12,711 bases of DNA from Rostrohypoxylon terebratum (taxonomy: Eukaryota > Ascomycota > Sordariomycetes > Xylariales > Hypoxylaceae), in contig MU386107.1 of assembly GCA_022497145.1 (NCBI GenBank), forward strand, positions 1 to 12,711, written 5' to 3'. Below the pieces are notes generated by a model. It saw nothing but the letters and a program-made list of their open reading frames with translations, had not been told where the DNA came from and searched no databases. Each line of letters opens with the position of its first letter. Position 1 is the stretch's first letter. The position numbers were made by a program, and so were the translations under genes. This document shows positions 1 to 6,925 of this stretch, one piece after another.

Positions 1-92
1 GATTACACTTGACCTCTACAATTACTGTTACCTTAAAATCAAGACCCCCTTATGAAGCTATACTTACTAAGCCTAAGTATAGGTTCGTCACA
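1..92 (+). mobile_element. 3' end of an LTR (truncated by window edge)
   Basis: These 92 bases match the last 92 bases of the solo LTR at 4067-4158 with three differences, at window positions 1, 20 and 44. The element ends in TTCGTCACA at 92, the same terminus as the complete copy. The next bases (CCAAG) do not match the bases after the other LTR, so the shared block stops exactly at the LTR end. No primer-binding-site-like TGG follows, so this is either a solo LTR or the 3' LTR of an element lying upstream of the window. Its 5' part and target-site duplication are out of view. Confidence 0.88.
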
Positions 93-2450
93 CCAAGTAG
101 GCTCGACCAGCTTTATTCGGAATATTCGACCGCTGGACTATACTATCTTTCAGGGCTACGTAGCCAACAATCAAGGATCGGGTCTCACGACCTGTGCACT
201 TTGACTAGCTGCGCAGAAGTTCACGTTGATATGGGCACGTATAGGACTAAGCATAGTGATGACTGCGATGTACTTAGCATGTACTCAACAGACCCAGTTT
301 GCCAGCATGTCGGCCCAGATAAGCAAACAATTCGAGATATTATCGAATCGGGAGACATCCCGATTGTGTCATTAGCACTGGATAGGCACGGCGAATTACA
401 TATGGCACTTCGTCCAAAAAGAATGGTGACTGGGTATATAGCAATATCTCATGTTTGGGCTGATGGCTTAGGAAACCCCACAGCAAATTCCCTTCCAAGA
501 TGTCAGCTTAGGCTTTTGTATGACCGGCTATGCCGCACGCCACAAGAGCCCGAGTGGCTCCAGGTGTACAACCCGGCATTCGTAGCATCGACTTTCAGGG
601 ATGACTATTCGACATTCGGTTGGAAGCCTAGGAAGATACACAAAAACTATGAGGCCAACTTTTGGATGGATACCCTATGTATACCTCCATATAGTGAAGA
701 GCAGAATGATATACGACAGAAGGCTCTCGGGACGATGGGTGAAGTATACGCTGGTGCAGAGAGCGTCCTGGTGCTCGACGAGGGACTTCAAAATATCCAG
801 CACTCACATCTTGAAAGTTATGAGGTCTCGGCCCACATCATCAGCTCTGCCTGGATGACACGATGTTGGACTTATCAAGAAGGCATCTTGGCACGTCGGC
901 TATTTTTCCAATTCCAAGATGACTTATTTGATGTTATGAAATATGCCATATATGAATTGGATGCAAATAACAAAACCAGGAAAACAAAAGTACTAAAAGA
1001 TCATAGCGAAACGTCGTATGGACTTTTCACATGGTTTCATGCGATGCCGGCACTCATGGAAACTGGCGATCTTGGCGGATTCAAGGAAATATTGCCTCCT
1101 CATCTAAGTTTTATGTATATTTGGAACGGCCTCACTGAGAGGACAACCACCAAGCCCCAGGATCGGACACTCATATTAGCCGTTCTTTCTGATAACTTTA
1201 TCTCCGACATGTTCCAGCTAGAGGAGGGTTCGCGCTTAGGAAGTGTCCTGAACTCCCAGAAATACTTACCCATGACCATTTTCACGTTTGCCGACTACCA
1301 GGTTGAGAAAGCCACGGGCAAGATTACCTGGCAGCCACCGGCACCCGGAAGCACTCGATTGACACCGATTCTAGGATGGATAAAGGTCCATCAATATGGC
1401 TTCACCTTTGACCCCCTTGACAAGATTTGCCTGAACGAGGACGGTGATGATTGTTCCAGATTCATCATTGTCCAAGCTGGGGTAATTCAAAATCAGTTTC
1501 CCATACAGATAAAGGTTGAGGGAGAGAAGGATACATTTATCATGCCAAGAATTCGTTCGAATGAACCCGGCGATCCAGATGATGCTGGGGATTCTAAAGA
1601 AGCTTGCTTCTTAGTCCCAGGAACTAGAAAGGGTCTCACGGATCTTTCCTTATTCTCCGGGGCATATTTTCAAATCGTGGAATCGAACTCTGGCGATCTT
1701 ACGTTGCGTCTTATTGGTACTGTCATATGCACATCATATCGACCAGTCGGGACTTTAGAGACCACGGTTGTGCATGGCACTCTAATGGATATCCAAAAAA
1801 AGGTTTTCATAGAACATAGTAAGGATCATCGAAGCCCGCCCCCCTTCCTATCTACACCTGCCTCTAATGCCATTTGTCTAGATTTCAATGATACCCAGGC
1901 AGTTCTTGATAGACGCACCAAAAGAGTGCCAGTTGCTGTCAAGATTCATATCCCAGTAGCTGGGTTTTGTGTCGCGCTGATTTGCGTATACAACTGGTAC
2001 GCTATGCTGACCGTCTGGACGCGGGGTTCGAGTCTCACCAAGGCTCTACTACAAGGTCCCTGGATCGACACTATATCAATGGTGCGGATCTCACTCATCA
2101 TCTTCGAAGGGGTTTTCTGGTCCGGCCACATGATGGGTGTGAATCGTTCCAGGTGGGCTATGAGTTACAATCGTTGGACCCCGGACAGCAGCCGCGTAGA
2201 GTTCCTCGCGCTGGCACCGCGGGTCGCAGTTATTGTGGTTGCTACCACCGTAACAGTTGGCGTTGCTCTTTTGCTTGTGGGGTGCTTGAGCGATCCGGCC
2301 GGTAATGGAAATCTAGCGGGTTGGGTCGGGTGCTCCTTGCTTATCGAGGTTGCCATCAGGGTCTTTGCTTCATTCATATGGAGAATGCTGCTTCGCAATG
2401 AGGCGCTAGCAATGAACGAAAAGTTCCGATGGCTGAGGAGATACCTATAA
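93..2450 (+). CDS. HET-domain protein with C-terminal transmembrane helices (5' end disrupted or missing)
   Basis: This is a HET-domain protein of the kind involved in fungal allorecognition and incompatibility cell death. Counting residues from the open frame at position 9, the three classical HET blocks are visible: ISHVWADGLGN (about 145-155), NFWMDTLCIP (217-226) and WMTRCWTYQEGILARR (282-297). The pre-domain C-x-HVGPD segment and the DIPIVSL strand are also present. A soluble region of about 340 residues follows. Then come four hydrophobic stretches near 647-668, 690-712, 739-760 and 772-792, so the C-terminus is probably membrane anchored. It is a single exon ending at TAA 2448-2450. 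The frame stays open through the upstream LTR, but its first 28 codons are LTR sequence and contain no ATG. The first in-frame ATG is at 231, inside the conserved pre-domain Cys/His region. The native start is therefore either ATG 231 (short form) or lost or displaced by the LTR insertion. The domain call is firm; the start is not. Confidence 0.9.
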   Translation, partial: PSRLDQLYSEYSTAGLYYLSGLRSQQSRIGSHDLCTLTSCAEVHVDMGTYRTKHSDDCDVLSMYSTDPVCQHVGPDKQTIRDIIESGDIPIVSLALDRHGELHMALRPKRMVTGYIAISHVWADGLGNPTANSLPRCQLRLLYDRLCRTPQEPEWLQVYNPAFVASTFRDDYSTFGWKPRKIHKNYEANFWMDTLCIPPYSEEQNDIRQKALGTMGEVYAGAESVLVLDEGLQNIQHSHLESYEVSAHIISSAWMTRCWTYQEGILARRLFFQFQDDLFDVMKYAIYELDANNKTRKTKVLKDHSETSYGLFTWFHAMPALMETGDLGGFKEILPPHLSFMYIWNGLTERTTTKPQDRTLILAVLSDNFISDMFQLEEGSRLGSVLNSQKYLPMTIFTFADYQVEKATGKITWQPPAPGSTRLTPILGWIKVHQYGFTFDPLDKICLNEDGDDCSRFIIVQAGVIQNQFPIQIKVEGEKDTFIMPRIRSNEPGDPDDAGDSKEACFLVPGTRKGLTDLSLFSGAYFQIVESNSGDLTLRLIGTVICTSYRPVGTLETTVVHGTLMDIQKKVFIEHSKDHRSPPPFLSTPASNAICLDFNDTQAVLDRRTKRVPVAVKIHIPVAGFCVALICVYNWYAMLTVWTRGSSLTKALLQGPWIDTISMVRISLIIFEGVFWSGHMMGVNRSRWAMSYNRWTPDSSRVEFLALAPRVAVIVVATTVTVGVALLLVGCLSDPAGNGNLAGWVGCSLLIEVAIRVFASFIWRMLLRNEALAMNEKFRWLRRYL

Positions 2451-3741
2451 GGAGTTGCTTATAAGATAGGTATGTATAAGATAGGTGGCTTCTTGGAAGG
2501 GGGGATTTGTATGTAGTTGTATCTTGACATACATACCTCCTGCTTCACGAAATACTTCCTACCAAGCACCATCCAGTCTCCGAGAGCCTTAGTGGGGAAA
2601 GTAAGCACGGCTGTCACGGCCATTTTCTTGGAGGGACTCTACCTCGACATTATAGTTTATGACAGCGTAGGCTATCCTTAGCAATGCTCGCGTCTATAGC
2701 AGATCACCAACTTGGGCCACGCCTACGTCGTTGCCGTTTAGAGTGACGCTGACTTTACCCTGGATGCCTCTCATACTCTATCCATGACAGAAATTACTAC
2801 CCATTATCATATGATTCCGTTATTATGAAGGCAACTCCGATGAATACAAATATCAGCGCATTTGAGACGGGCAAATGGGCCATCATCGACGCCAAACTCC
2901 AGCCAGGTACTTACCTACTAGGTACTAGGTATGGCTTCAATGTGTAATAGTGGTTTGGGTCGGGCTGAAGCTTGGTGGCTATGCTTACCTAGATAGCATA
3001 ACGAATAATGAGGGATGAGATCGGAAGCTGATGCTGACCTTTAAGGCATTCTGGCAGGATGTCAGGGGTGTGCAGTCCATGTTCTTCGTGGGTACTGCCT
3101 TGAATGGATACTACTTAACTGGTGCTTGACAATAGAGAAGTTACTCTCCAGGGCTCAATTTCACTTTCTCAAGGCCGATTTATATTTACATGCGTCCCCT
3201 AGCCCCCGATAAGACGCTCATCCAGCACAACTCAGTTTTTCATATTATGTACAATAATCCCTCCTAGAATAAAGTTTGCCTGCTTAATTTGACTCACGGA
3301 TTGAGGGGTTTGAATCCTTCACAGACTCTTACCCTCAGTATTTGAAGAAGTGACTCTACACTTTGTAGCGATAGTACAGGTGCTGCCGACAGTTATTGTA
3401 GACAGAACCAGTAAAGTTCCCGGTAGAATTTTGTGCTTTTCTGCCTTACGTATTTATACTACTGCCTGGAAGATAACTTTCTGTCAGTCATCTGGCCAGG
3501 ATCCATACTAAACACTATAAGCCCTAGTATGGAAGCTACCTAGTGTGCCATTATATCGTAGTATGCAGCATGTAGCATGCAGATGCTAAGCCGGAGTAGA
3601 GGCTGACAGAGGTAGAGCTAAGAGGGACATGCAAGATACAAGGGGGAAAGGACATGAGCTATTCTGAATTTGGCTCATCAGATTATTCGAGGGCACCAAT
3701 AAGAGGTATTTCTATTGAGATGAGAGGTCAAGGCAGACTAC
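2451..3741. other. Gene-free stretch between HET gene and solo LTR
   Basis: I see no convincing gene on either strand. Just after the HET stop, the 12-mer TATAAGATAGGT occurs twice within 27 bases (about 2459-2485). A 40-codon reading frame starting at ATG 2826 lacks any family signal. Short direct repeats built on CTAGGTA occur near 2920-2932, and GCATG-rich microrepeats near 3564-3583. A small inverted repeat is listed separately. The stretch presumably holds the HET 3' UTR and decayed sequence. Confidence 0.5.
3502..3533. repeat. Short inverted repeat
   Basis: TCCATACTA (3502-3510) and its exact reverse complement TAGTATGGA (3525-3533) are separated by 14 bases. This could form a small hairpin. 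No known element is attached to it. Confidence 0.5.
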
Positions 3742-3746
3742 CTACC
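3742..3746. repeat. Target-site duplication, left copy
   Basis: CTACC lies immediately before the TGT terminus of the solo LTR. The identical CTACC immediately follows its ACA terminus at 4159-4163. A 5-bp duplication is the size usually made by Ty3/gypsy and Ty1/copia integrases. Confidence 0.9.
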
Positions 3747-3786
3747 TGTCACATCCCAGAAAACACTCCGATATTAAAACATCACG

Positions 3787-3807
3787 ATCACGTGTTACAC
3801 ACGTGAT
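3787..3807. promoter_or_regulatory. CACGTG inverted repeat in LTR U3
   Basis: ATCACGTG (3787-3794) and CACGTGAT (3800-3807) are exact reverse complements around a 5-base spacer. Each arm holds a complete E-box palindrome CACGTG. The position upstream of the LTR TATA motif suggests a binding site for a bHLH or bZIP factor. That role is inference. Confidence 0.6.
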
Positions 3808-3826
3808 GTCACGAAGCTAAACGCCA

Positions 3827-3927
3827 AGAACCTGATCTCCAGCTCCAGAGCTGACAGCTCAGGACCTGGTCTCCAGCTCCGGAACTTAAAGCTCAAGACC
3901 TGATCCTCAGTTTTGAAGCCTTAACAG
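3827..3927 (+). repeat. Three imperfect 34-bp tandem repeats in LTR U3
   Basis: The units run 3827-3860, 3861-3894 and 3895 to about 3927. Each starts with A(G/A)(A/G)ACCTG(A/G)TC and continues with CTCCAGCTC or a degraded form. Units 1 and 2 are clearly related along their whole length and unit 3 has drifted. They sit about 20 to 115 bp before the LTR TATA motif, where retroelement enhancers usually lie. Confidence 0.7.
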
Positions 3928-3944
3928 AAGGAAGGAAGGATATC

Positions 3945-3951
3945 TATATAA
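3945..3951 (+). promoter_or_regulatory. LTR TATA motif
   Basis: TATATAA lies about halfway through the LTR, as expected at the U3/R junction. It points toward the 429-aa membrane gene. Confidence 0.55.
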
Positions 3952-4158
3952 TCATAGCATTTTCCATGTATCTAGTCACTCACTTTAGTTCTTTAGTTAT
4001 CAATCTAAGTCTATTCACTACGAGTAGGGAGAGGACTCCAAGCCTCTCTGACGAACACACTTGATTAATTACACTTGACCTCTACGATTACTGTTACCTT
4101 AAAATCAAGGCCCCCTTATGAAGCTATACTTACTAAGCCTAAGTATAGGTTCGTCACA

Positions 4159-4163
4159 CTACC
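4159..4163. repeat. Target-site duplication, right copy
   Basis: CTACC directly after the LTR ACA terminus is identical to 3742-3746. Confidence 0.9.
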
Positions 4164-4290
4164 CAGGTATTTCTCATGGTATTTGAGGCGCAAGCCCTTT
4201 ACCCACTAGCTATAACCCTACATTCATATTTAAATGGTAACAATACCCAGACATGATGGACATGATGCCATACTACGTTCCTTAATACAT

Positions 4291-4297
4291 TATAAAT
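4291..4297 (+). promoter_or_regulatory. TATA-like motif before the 429-aa gene
   Basis: TATAAAT lies 24 bases before ATG 4321. This is very close to the start, so transcription may instead begin further upstream, for example in the solo LTR. A 9-bp tandem duplication (GACATGATG twice, 4250-4267) also lies in this leader. Confidence 0.3.
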
Positions 4298-4320
4298 TTA
4301 TGCGGTGAAAATTTGTCATC

Positions 4321-5610
4321 ATGAATACCTCACTTCAGCTCCCACCAAAATTATTGGATGTTTTAAGAATATTATCATTCGCCCCCATTGCGCTTTTTGC
4401 AGAAAACCTACGAGTCTATCAGGGAATCATTTACTCCGTTGGAAGTCGGAGTCTGGCTTTCCCTTGCCTTACTGGAAGTATCAAAGACCTCCAGCGGCTT
4501 TGGTATTTCAGCGAGCGCGAATTATTCGGCGAAACCCCTTCCGAGCATAAATGGAGTGTTTCCAGTTTGAGGCACGGCAATACCTTTACGTTAGTGAACA
4601 AGAGGTTGTTGGAACTGGCCGGAGTCATTGGCCGGCCACCTCCCTACGACGCAGCGTTTGGCCAGGTGGACTACGTCCGGCCTACCACCGTGAACATCTC
4701 CTTTATCTCCCCAAAGACCAAAGAAACCGAATCGCCGGCAACGTCATATGCAGGGTTGTGGTATATTCGGGGACTTACGACACTCCAACTGCTGGTCCAT
4801 ACATCAATTGCTTTAGGACTGGGATTTGGTGGACTCTGGTCAAGTTCACTTCTTGTCTCTTGTATTGTGGCTAGCCATCTTATCATGATGGTATTGAGGA
4901 TGACCGTTACTCCGACTTTCGCTAATCGCGCGGCTGTTGCTAAAGACTCGACAACCAAAGCATCTGGAGGGGCAGCACTGGACATCCATGTAATTACATC
5001 TGACTGGAATTCCGATTCTGTTAATGTAATTTGTGGATACTCCTCGCAGCTGCACTCTATCACCAACATTCCAGTACGGCTGAGGAACTTTCGCTTCGCG
5101 TTGTGGCTGTGCCGACTATTGATACTGGTGTTGGTAGTTCAAGCAGCGATCTTGGCGAGCCTGCTGGGGACCCAAACAGATGATGCTTTGGGCCCTACTG
5201 TTTGGCTTATCTTATATATCATGATGTTGGTACCCACGGAGATGAGTGGGAAGCGGTATAAGACTGAGTTATTGGGAGTAAAGTCCGGCAGCCTGACCGT
5301 AGCACCACCGCTTATATTCAAAAGGCGACGGACGGCACTCTTATTTATAGCAAGCCTACCGGTCACCCAGAGGACTGATAGATGGAGCTGGCTTGACCCA
5401 TATATGCCTAATAACCCAAGGCGTGCTCAATGGCTCGCGGAGTTTGAAACTATGAGAACGAGGTCACACCCCTCAGCTCAATTTTCAAACGCGGATGCAC
5501 ATTCACCAGAGTTGAAGGGTGTCATGAGCGACATTGGCCATGTACTTAACTCCCAACCATTCAGTTCTTACCTAGAGTCATATAAATCTGCCGTAGGATG
5601 GACCGAATAA
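4321..5610 (+). CDS. Multi-pass membrane protein of unknown function (429 aa)
   Basis: I do not recognise a named domain. It is a single exon with a start at ATG 4321, A at -3, and an in-frame TGA upstream at 4306-4308. The N-terminal third contains a hydrophobic segment (about 10-30) and a conserved-looking aromatic stretch ending WYFSERELFGE. Strong hydrophobic segments lie near 152-172, 173-192, 259-282 and 291-309, with a weaker one near 339-349. The soluble C-terminal tail carries WSWLDPYMPNNPRRAQWL. Four or more membrane passes are therefore likely. It lies on the same strand as the HET gene, which also ends in four hydrophobic helices, with a solo LTR between them. The clean 1.3-kb open frame, good start context and intact stop argue that it is a living gene. 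Function is unknown, and a membrane partner of the HET protein is speculation. Confidence 0.8.
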   Translation: MNTSLQLPPKLLDVLRILSFAPIALFAENLRVYQGIIYSVGSRSLAFPCLTGSIKDLQRLWYFSERELFGETPSEHKWSVSSLRHGNTFTLVNKRLLELAGVIGRPPPYDAAFGQVDYVRPTTVNISFISPKTKETESPATSYAGLWYIRGLTTLQLLVHTSIALGLGFGGLWSSSLLVSCIVASHLIMMVLRMTVTPTFANRAAVAKDSTTKASGGAALDIHVITSDWNSDSVNVICGYSSQLHSITNIPVRLRNFRFALWLCRLLILVLVVQAAILASLLGTQTDDALGPTVWLILYIMMLVPTEMSGKRYKTELLGVKSGSLTVAPPLIFKRRRTALLFIASLPVTQRTDRWSWLDPYMPNNPRRAQWLAEFETMRTRSHPSAQFSNADAHSPELKGVMSDIGHVLNSQPFSSYLESYKSAVGWTE

Positions 5611-5817
5611 TAAACCACTTGCGGTCACTGATACCGTGAGACTATGAAAAAAATATTATGCTGAAAACACGACTCGCGCGAACGTTGAAAGCCTTTTCAC
5701 AAAAGAAAATGGCGGGCTTAACAGCATGAGCGACAAGCGTTGCTCGACACCAACTCCTCGCTAAACGGGATATGTGACCTGAGCATCAACCCCAGAAACC
5801 GTACTTGACAACCCGGA

Positions 5818-5829
5818 ACGACGCGTCGT
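5818..5829. promoter_or_regulatory. 12-bp palindrome with an ACGCGT (MCB-like) core
   Basis: ACGACGCGTCGT is a perfect palindrome. Its core ACGCGT is the MluI cell-cycle box bound by Mbp1/Swi6-type factors in fungi. It lies about 240 bp upstream of ATG 6068. The regulatory role is inference. Confidence 0.4.
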
Positions 5830-5909
5830 GGCCGATCTAAGTGGTTTTCTTTTCAATTGTATACCCGCTGGACCTATACCGTGTCATCAGGGGATCGAAT
5901 CCATGTTTG

Positions 5910-5922
5910 ACGCGGACGCGTC
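5910..5922. promoter_or_regulatory. Second ACGCG/ACGCGT cluster
   Basis: ACGCG (5910-5914) is followed after one base by ACGCGT (5916-5921). The 8-bp palindrome GACGCGTC spans 5915-5922. Together with 5818-5829 this makes three MCB-like cores within 105 bp upstream of the 6068 gene. Confidence 0.4.
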
Positions 5923-5982
5923 GGTGTTTTTGGTGGGTCTTTCATGATCTGCTTCTGCGGGGTCTGTGGTCTGGTTTGTGGG

Positions 5983-6004
5983 AGTAAATCTACCTAGATT
6001 TACT
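5983..6004. repeat. 22-bp near-perfect palindrome in promoter of the 6068 gene
   Basis: AGTAAATCTA (5983-5992) and its exact reverse complement TAGATTTACT (5995-6004) are separated by only CC. It lies 63 bp before ATG 6068. The two-base gap is too small for a good RNA hairpin loop, so a dimeric protein-binding site is the simpler reading. Confidence 0.6.
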
Positions 6005-6067
6005 TCGTAATCGACTCCCTTTACAAGTTTATCGCATGGCCTACGAATACAAATCCTATCTTCTACA

Positions 6068-6925
6068 ATGTCGCAACCAACCCAAGCTTATGACCAAGCG
6101 AGAAAAGTTTTTCGCTATTTCCGACGCAAGAAGGACAAGCTTATAGTTGTCAGCGAGAAAGATCTAGTAAAGTTCCCGATCCAGCGTACCCATATTGACT
6201 GGAATCCTGGAACACCTAACGATAGAAGTCCTAAACTTGTTGATTCGGTGCCCGCGGACAAGCTGGGCATTCAACCCCCAGATTTGGAAGAATGTATTCA
6301 AAATATCTATGACCTTGGTCAACATACCAACTTCCACGTTGGGCGTTTGTTGGGTCAAAACCTTCTGAATCTACTAGAAGGATCCACAAAGGTTGATTCC
6401 GAGCAAATTGCAAAAAAAGAAAGCCCATGGGTTATAAAATTGTAAGTACTTCGTAATTTATGAGCCTATTCTTAGATCATTGCGGTAAACTGATATGAAA
6501 ATAGTTTCCCTGGTATAGACTTTGATCTCTTCCATGCCATCTTTCTCCTATATTCGTCTATCGACATTTTTCCGGATGTGAAATGCTTCAATGCAGTCGA
6601 CCACGACCTCAAGAATGATACGATCTATTGGAGTGAGTTGTACACCATATGCGCGTGGCTCTTCGTGAGATTAGATGACTTGAAGAGCTGCCCTCGGGAT
6701 TTTTCCGTAAGTTCTTACACTCCGCACCTTTACACCTATTTGATACTCTTTGTTTAGGTATCGTTCAGCTTACTCAATTCAAGGTTTCCCTCATCACAGT
6801 TTCGGGGAAATAGTGTAGGATTTCGCAACTCAATCATATACATGGTAGGCAGGCCCCTATGGAGATTCAACAGTCGGATATCTTCACGCTTGAGGGGAGT
6901 AAGGAGGAGATTCGTCCCACAATAA
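6068..6925 (+). CDS. Orphan protein of unknown function, three-exon model (about 247 aa)
   Basis: No family is recognised. Exon 1 (6068-6441) starts at ATG 6068 and gives a charged protein with a basic N-terminus (FRYFRRKKDK). Exon 2 (6505-6706) continues in phase after a 63-bp intron and reads FFPGIDFDLFHAIFLLYSS through CAWLFVRLDDLKSC, a convincing coding stretch. A canonical GTAAGT at 6707 and TTTAG at 6757 bound a 51-bp second intron. Without splicing, the frame stops on the TAG of that acceptor. Exon 3 (6758-6925) is the weak part: it is rich in Arg and Ser and ends at TAA 6923. Another frame running to 7014 looks more protein-like but is not in phase. The 3' end is therefore uncertain, and the gene may be decaying or longer than modelled. 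No signal peptide or membrane helix is evident in exons 1 and 2. Confidence 0.5.
6442..6504 (+). other. Intron 1 of the 6068 gene
   Basis: The 63-bp intron has a GTAAGT donor, a CTGAT branch-like motif (CTRAY) about 15 bases before the end, and an AATAG acceptor. Splicing joins phase-2 TT to T and avoids the TAA stop that directly follows codon 125. Confidence 0.75.
6707..6757 (+). other. Intron 2 of the 6068 gene
   Basis: The 51-bp intron has a GTAAGT donor and a TTTAG acceptor. Its length is a multiple of three, and its only in-frame stop is the acceptor TAG itself, so retention would give a truncated protein. Confidence 0.55.

Larger units (their letters stand above)
3747..4158 (+). mobile_element. 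Solo LTR of an LTR retrotransposon (412 bp)
   Basis: The element begins TGTCACATCCC and ends TTCGTCACA, giving the canonical TG...CA termini. It is bracketed by a perfect 5-bp duplication, CTACC. No internal retroelement sequence is attached, so it is a solo LTR left by LTR-LTR recombination. Its orientation (+) is set by an internal TATATAA near the middle and by its match to the LTR end at 1-92. Inside are a CACGTG-bearing inverted repeat (3787-3807), three 34-bp imperfect tandem units (3827-3927), and the TATA motif followed by a presumed R-U5 region. It sits between the HET gene and the 429-aa membrane gene. The superfamily (gypsy is more likely from the 5-bp duplication and TGTCAC start) cannot be fixed without an internal region. 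Confidence 0.95.
5611..6067. other. Intergenic region with palindromic regulatory-like motifs
   Basis: No gene is seen. The region contains a CGCGCGAA-type stretch (about 5674-5682), two ACGCGT-centred palindromes and a 22-bp near-palindrome, listed separately. It should contain the 3' UTR of the membrane gene and the promoter of the 6068 gene. Confidence 0.5.

Noticed and set aside
2826..2948. Short frame starting at ATG 2826 and reading ISAFETGKWAIIDAKLQPGT.
   Set aside because: Only 40 codons, no recognised family and no clear exon to join.
3291..3320. T-arm-like GGGGTTTGAATCCTT, suggesting a tRNA.
   Set aside because: The T-stem is mismatched and no D-arm, anticodon arm or acceptor stem can be placed around it.
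1..4158. The two LTR sequences as the ends of one full-length retrotransposon enclosing 93-3746.
   Set aside because: The enclosed sequence is a HET gene with no gag, protease, RT or integrase. The right LTR has its own CTACC on both sides, and the left LTR is followed by CCAAG, so they are separate insertions.
5819..5923. A tRNA-like arrangement: CGACGCG at the 5' side, CGCGTCG at the 3' side, and a GATCGAATCC T-loop-like stretch between.
   Set aside because: The span is 105 bases, the T-stem does not pair beyond two bases, and the T-arm is not adjacent to the acceptor strand. The matching ends are explained by palindromic ACGCGT motifs.
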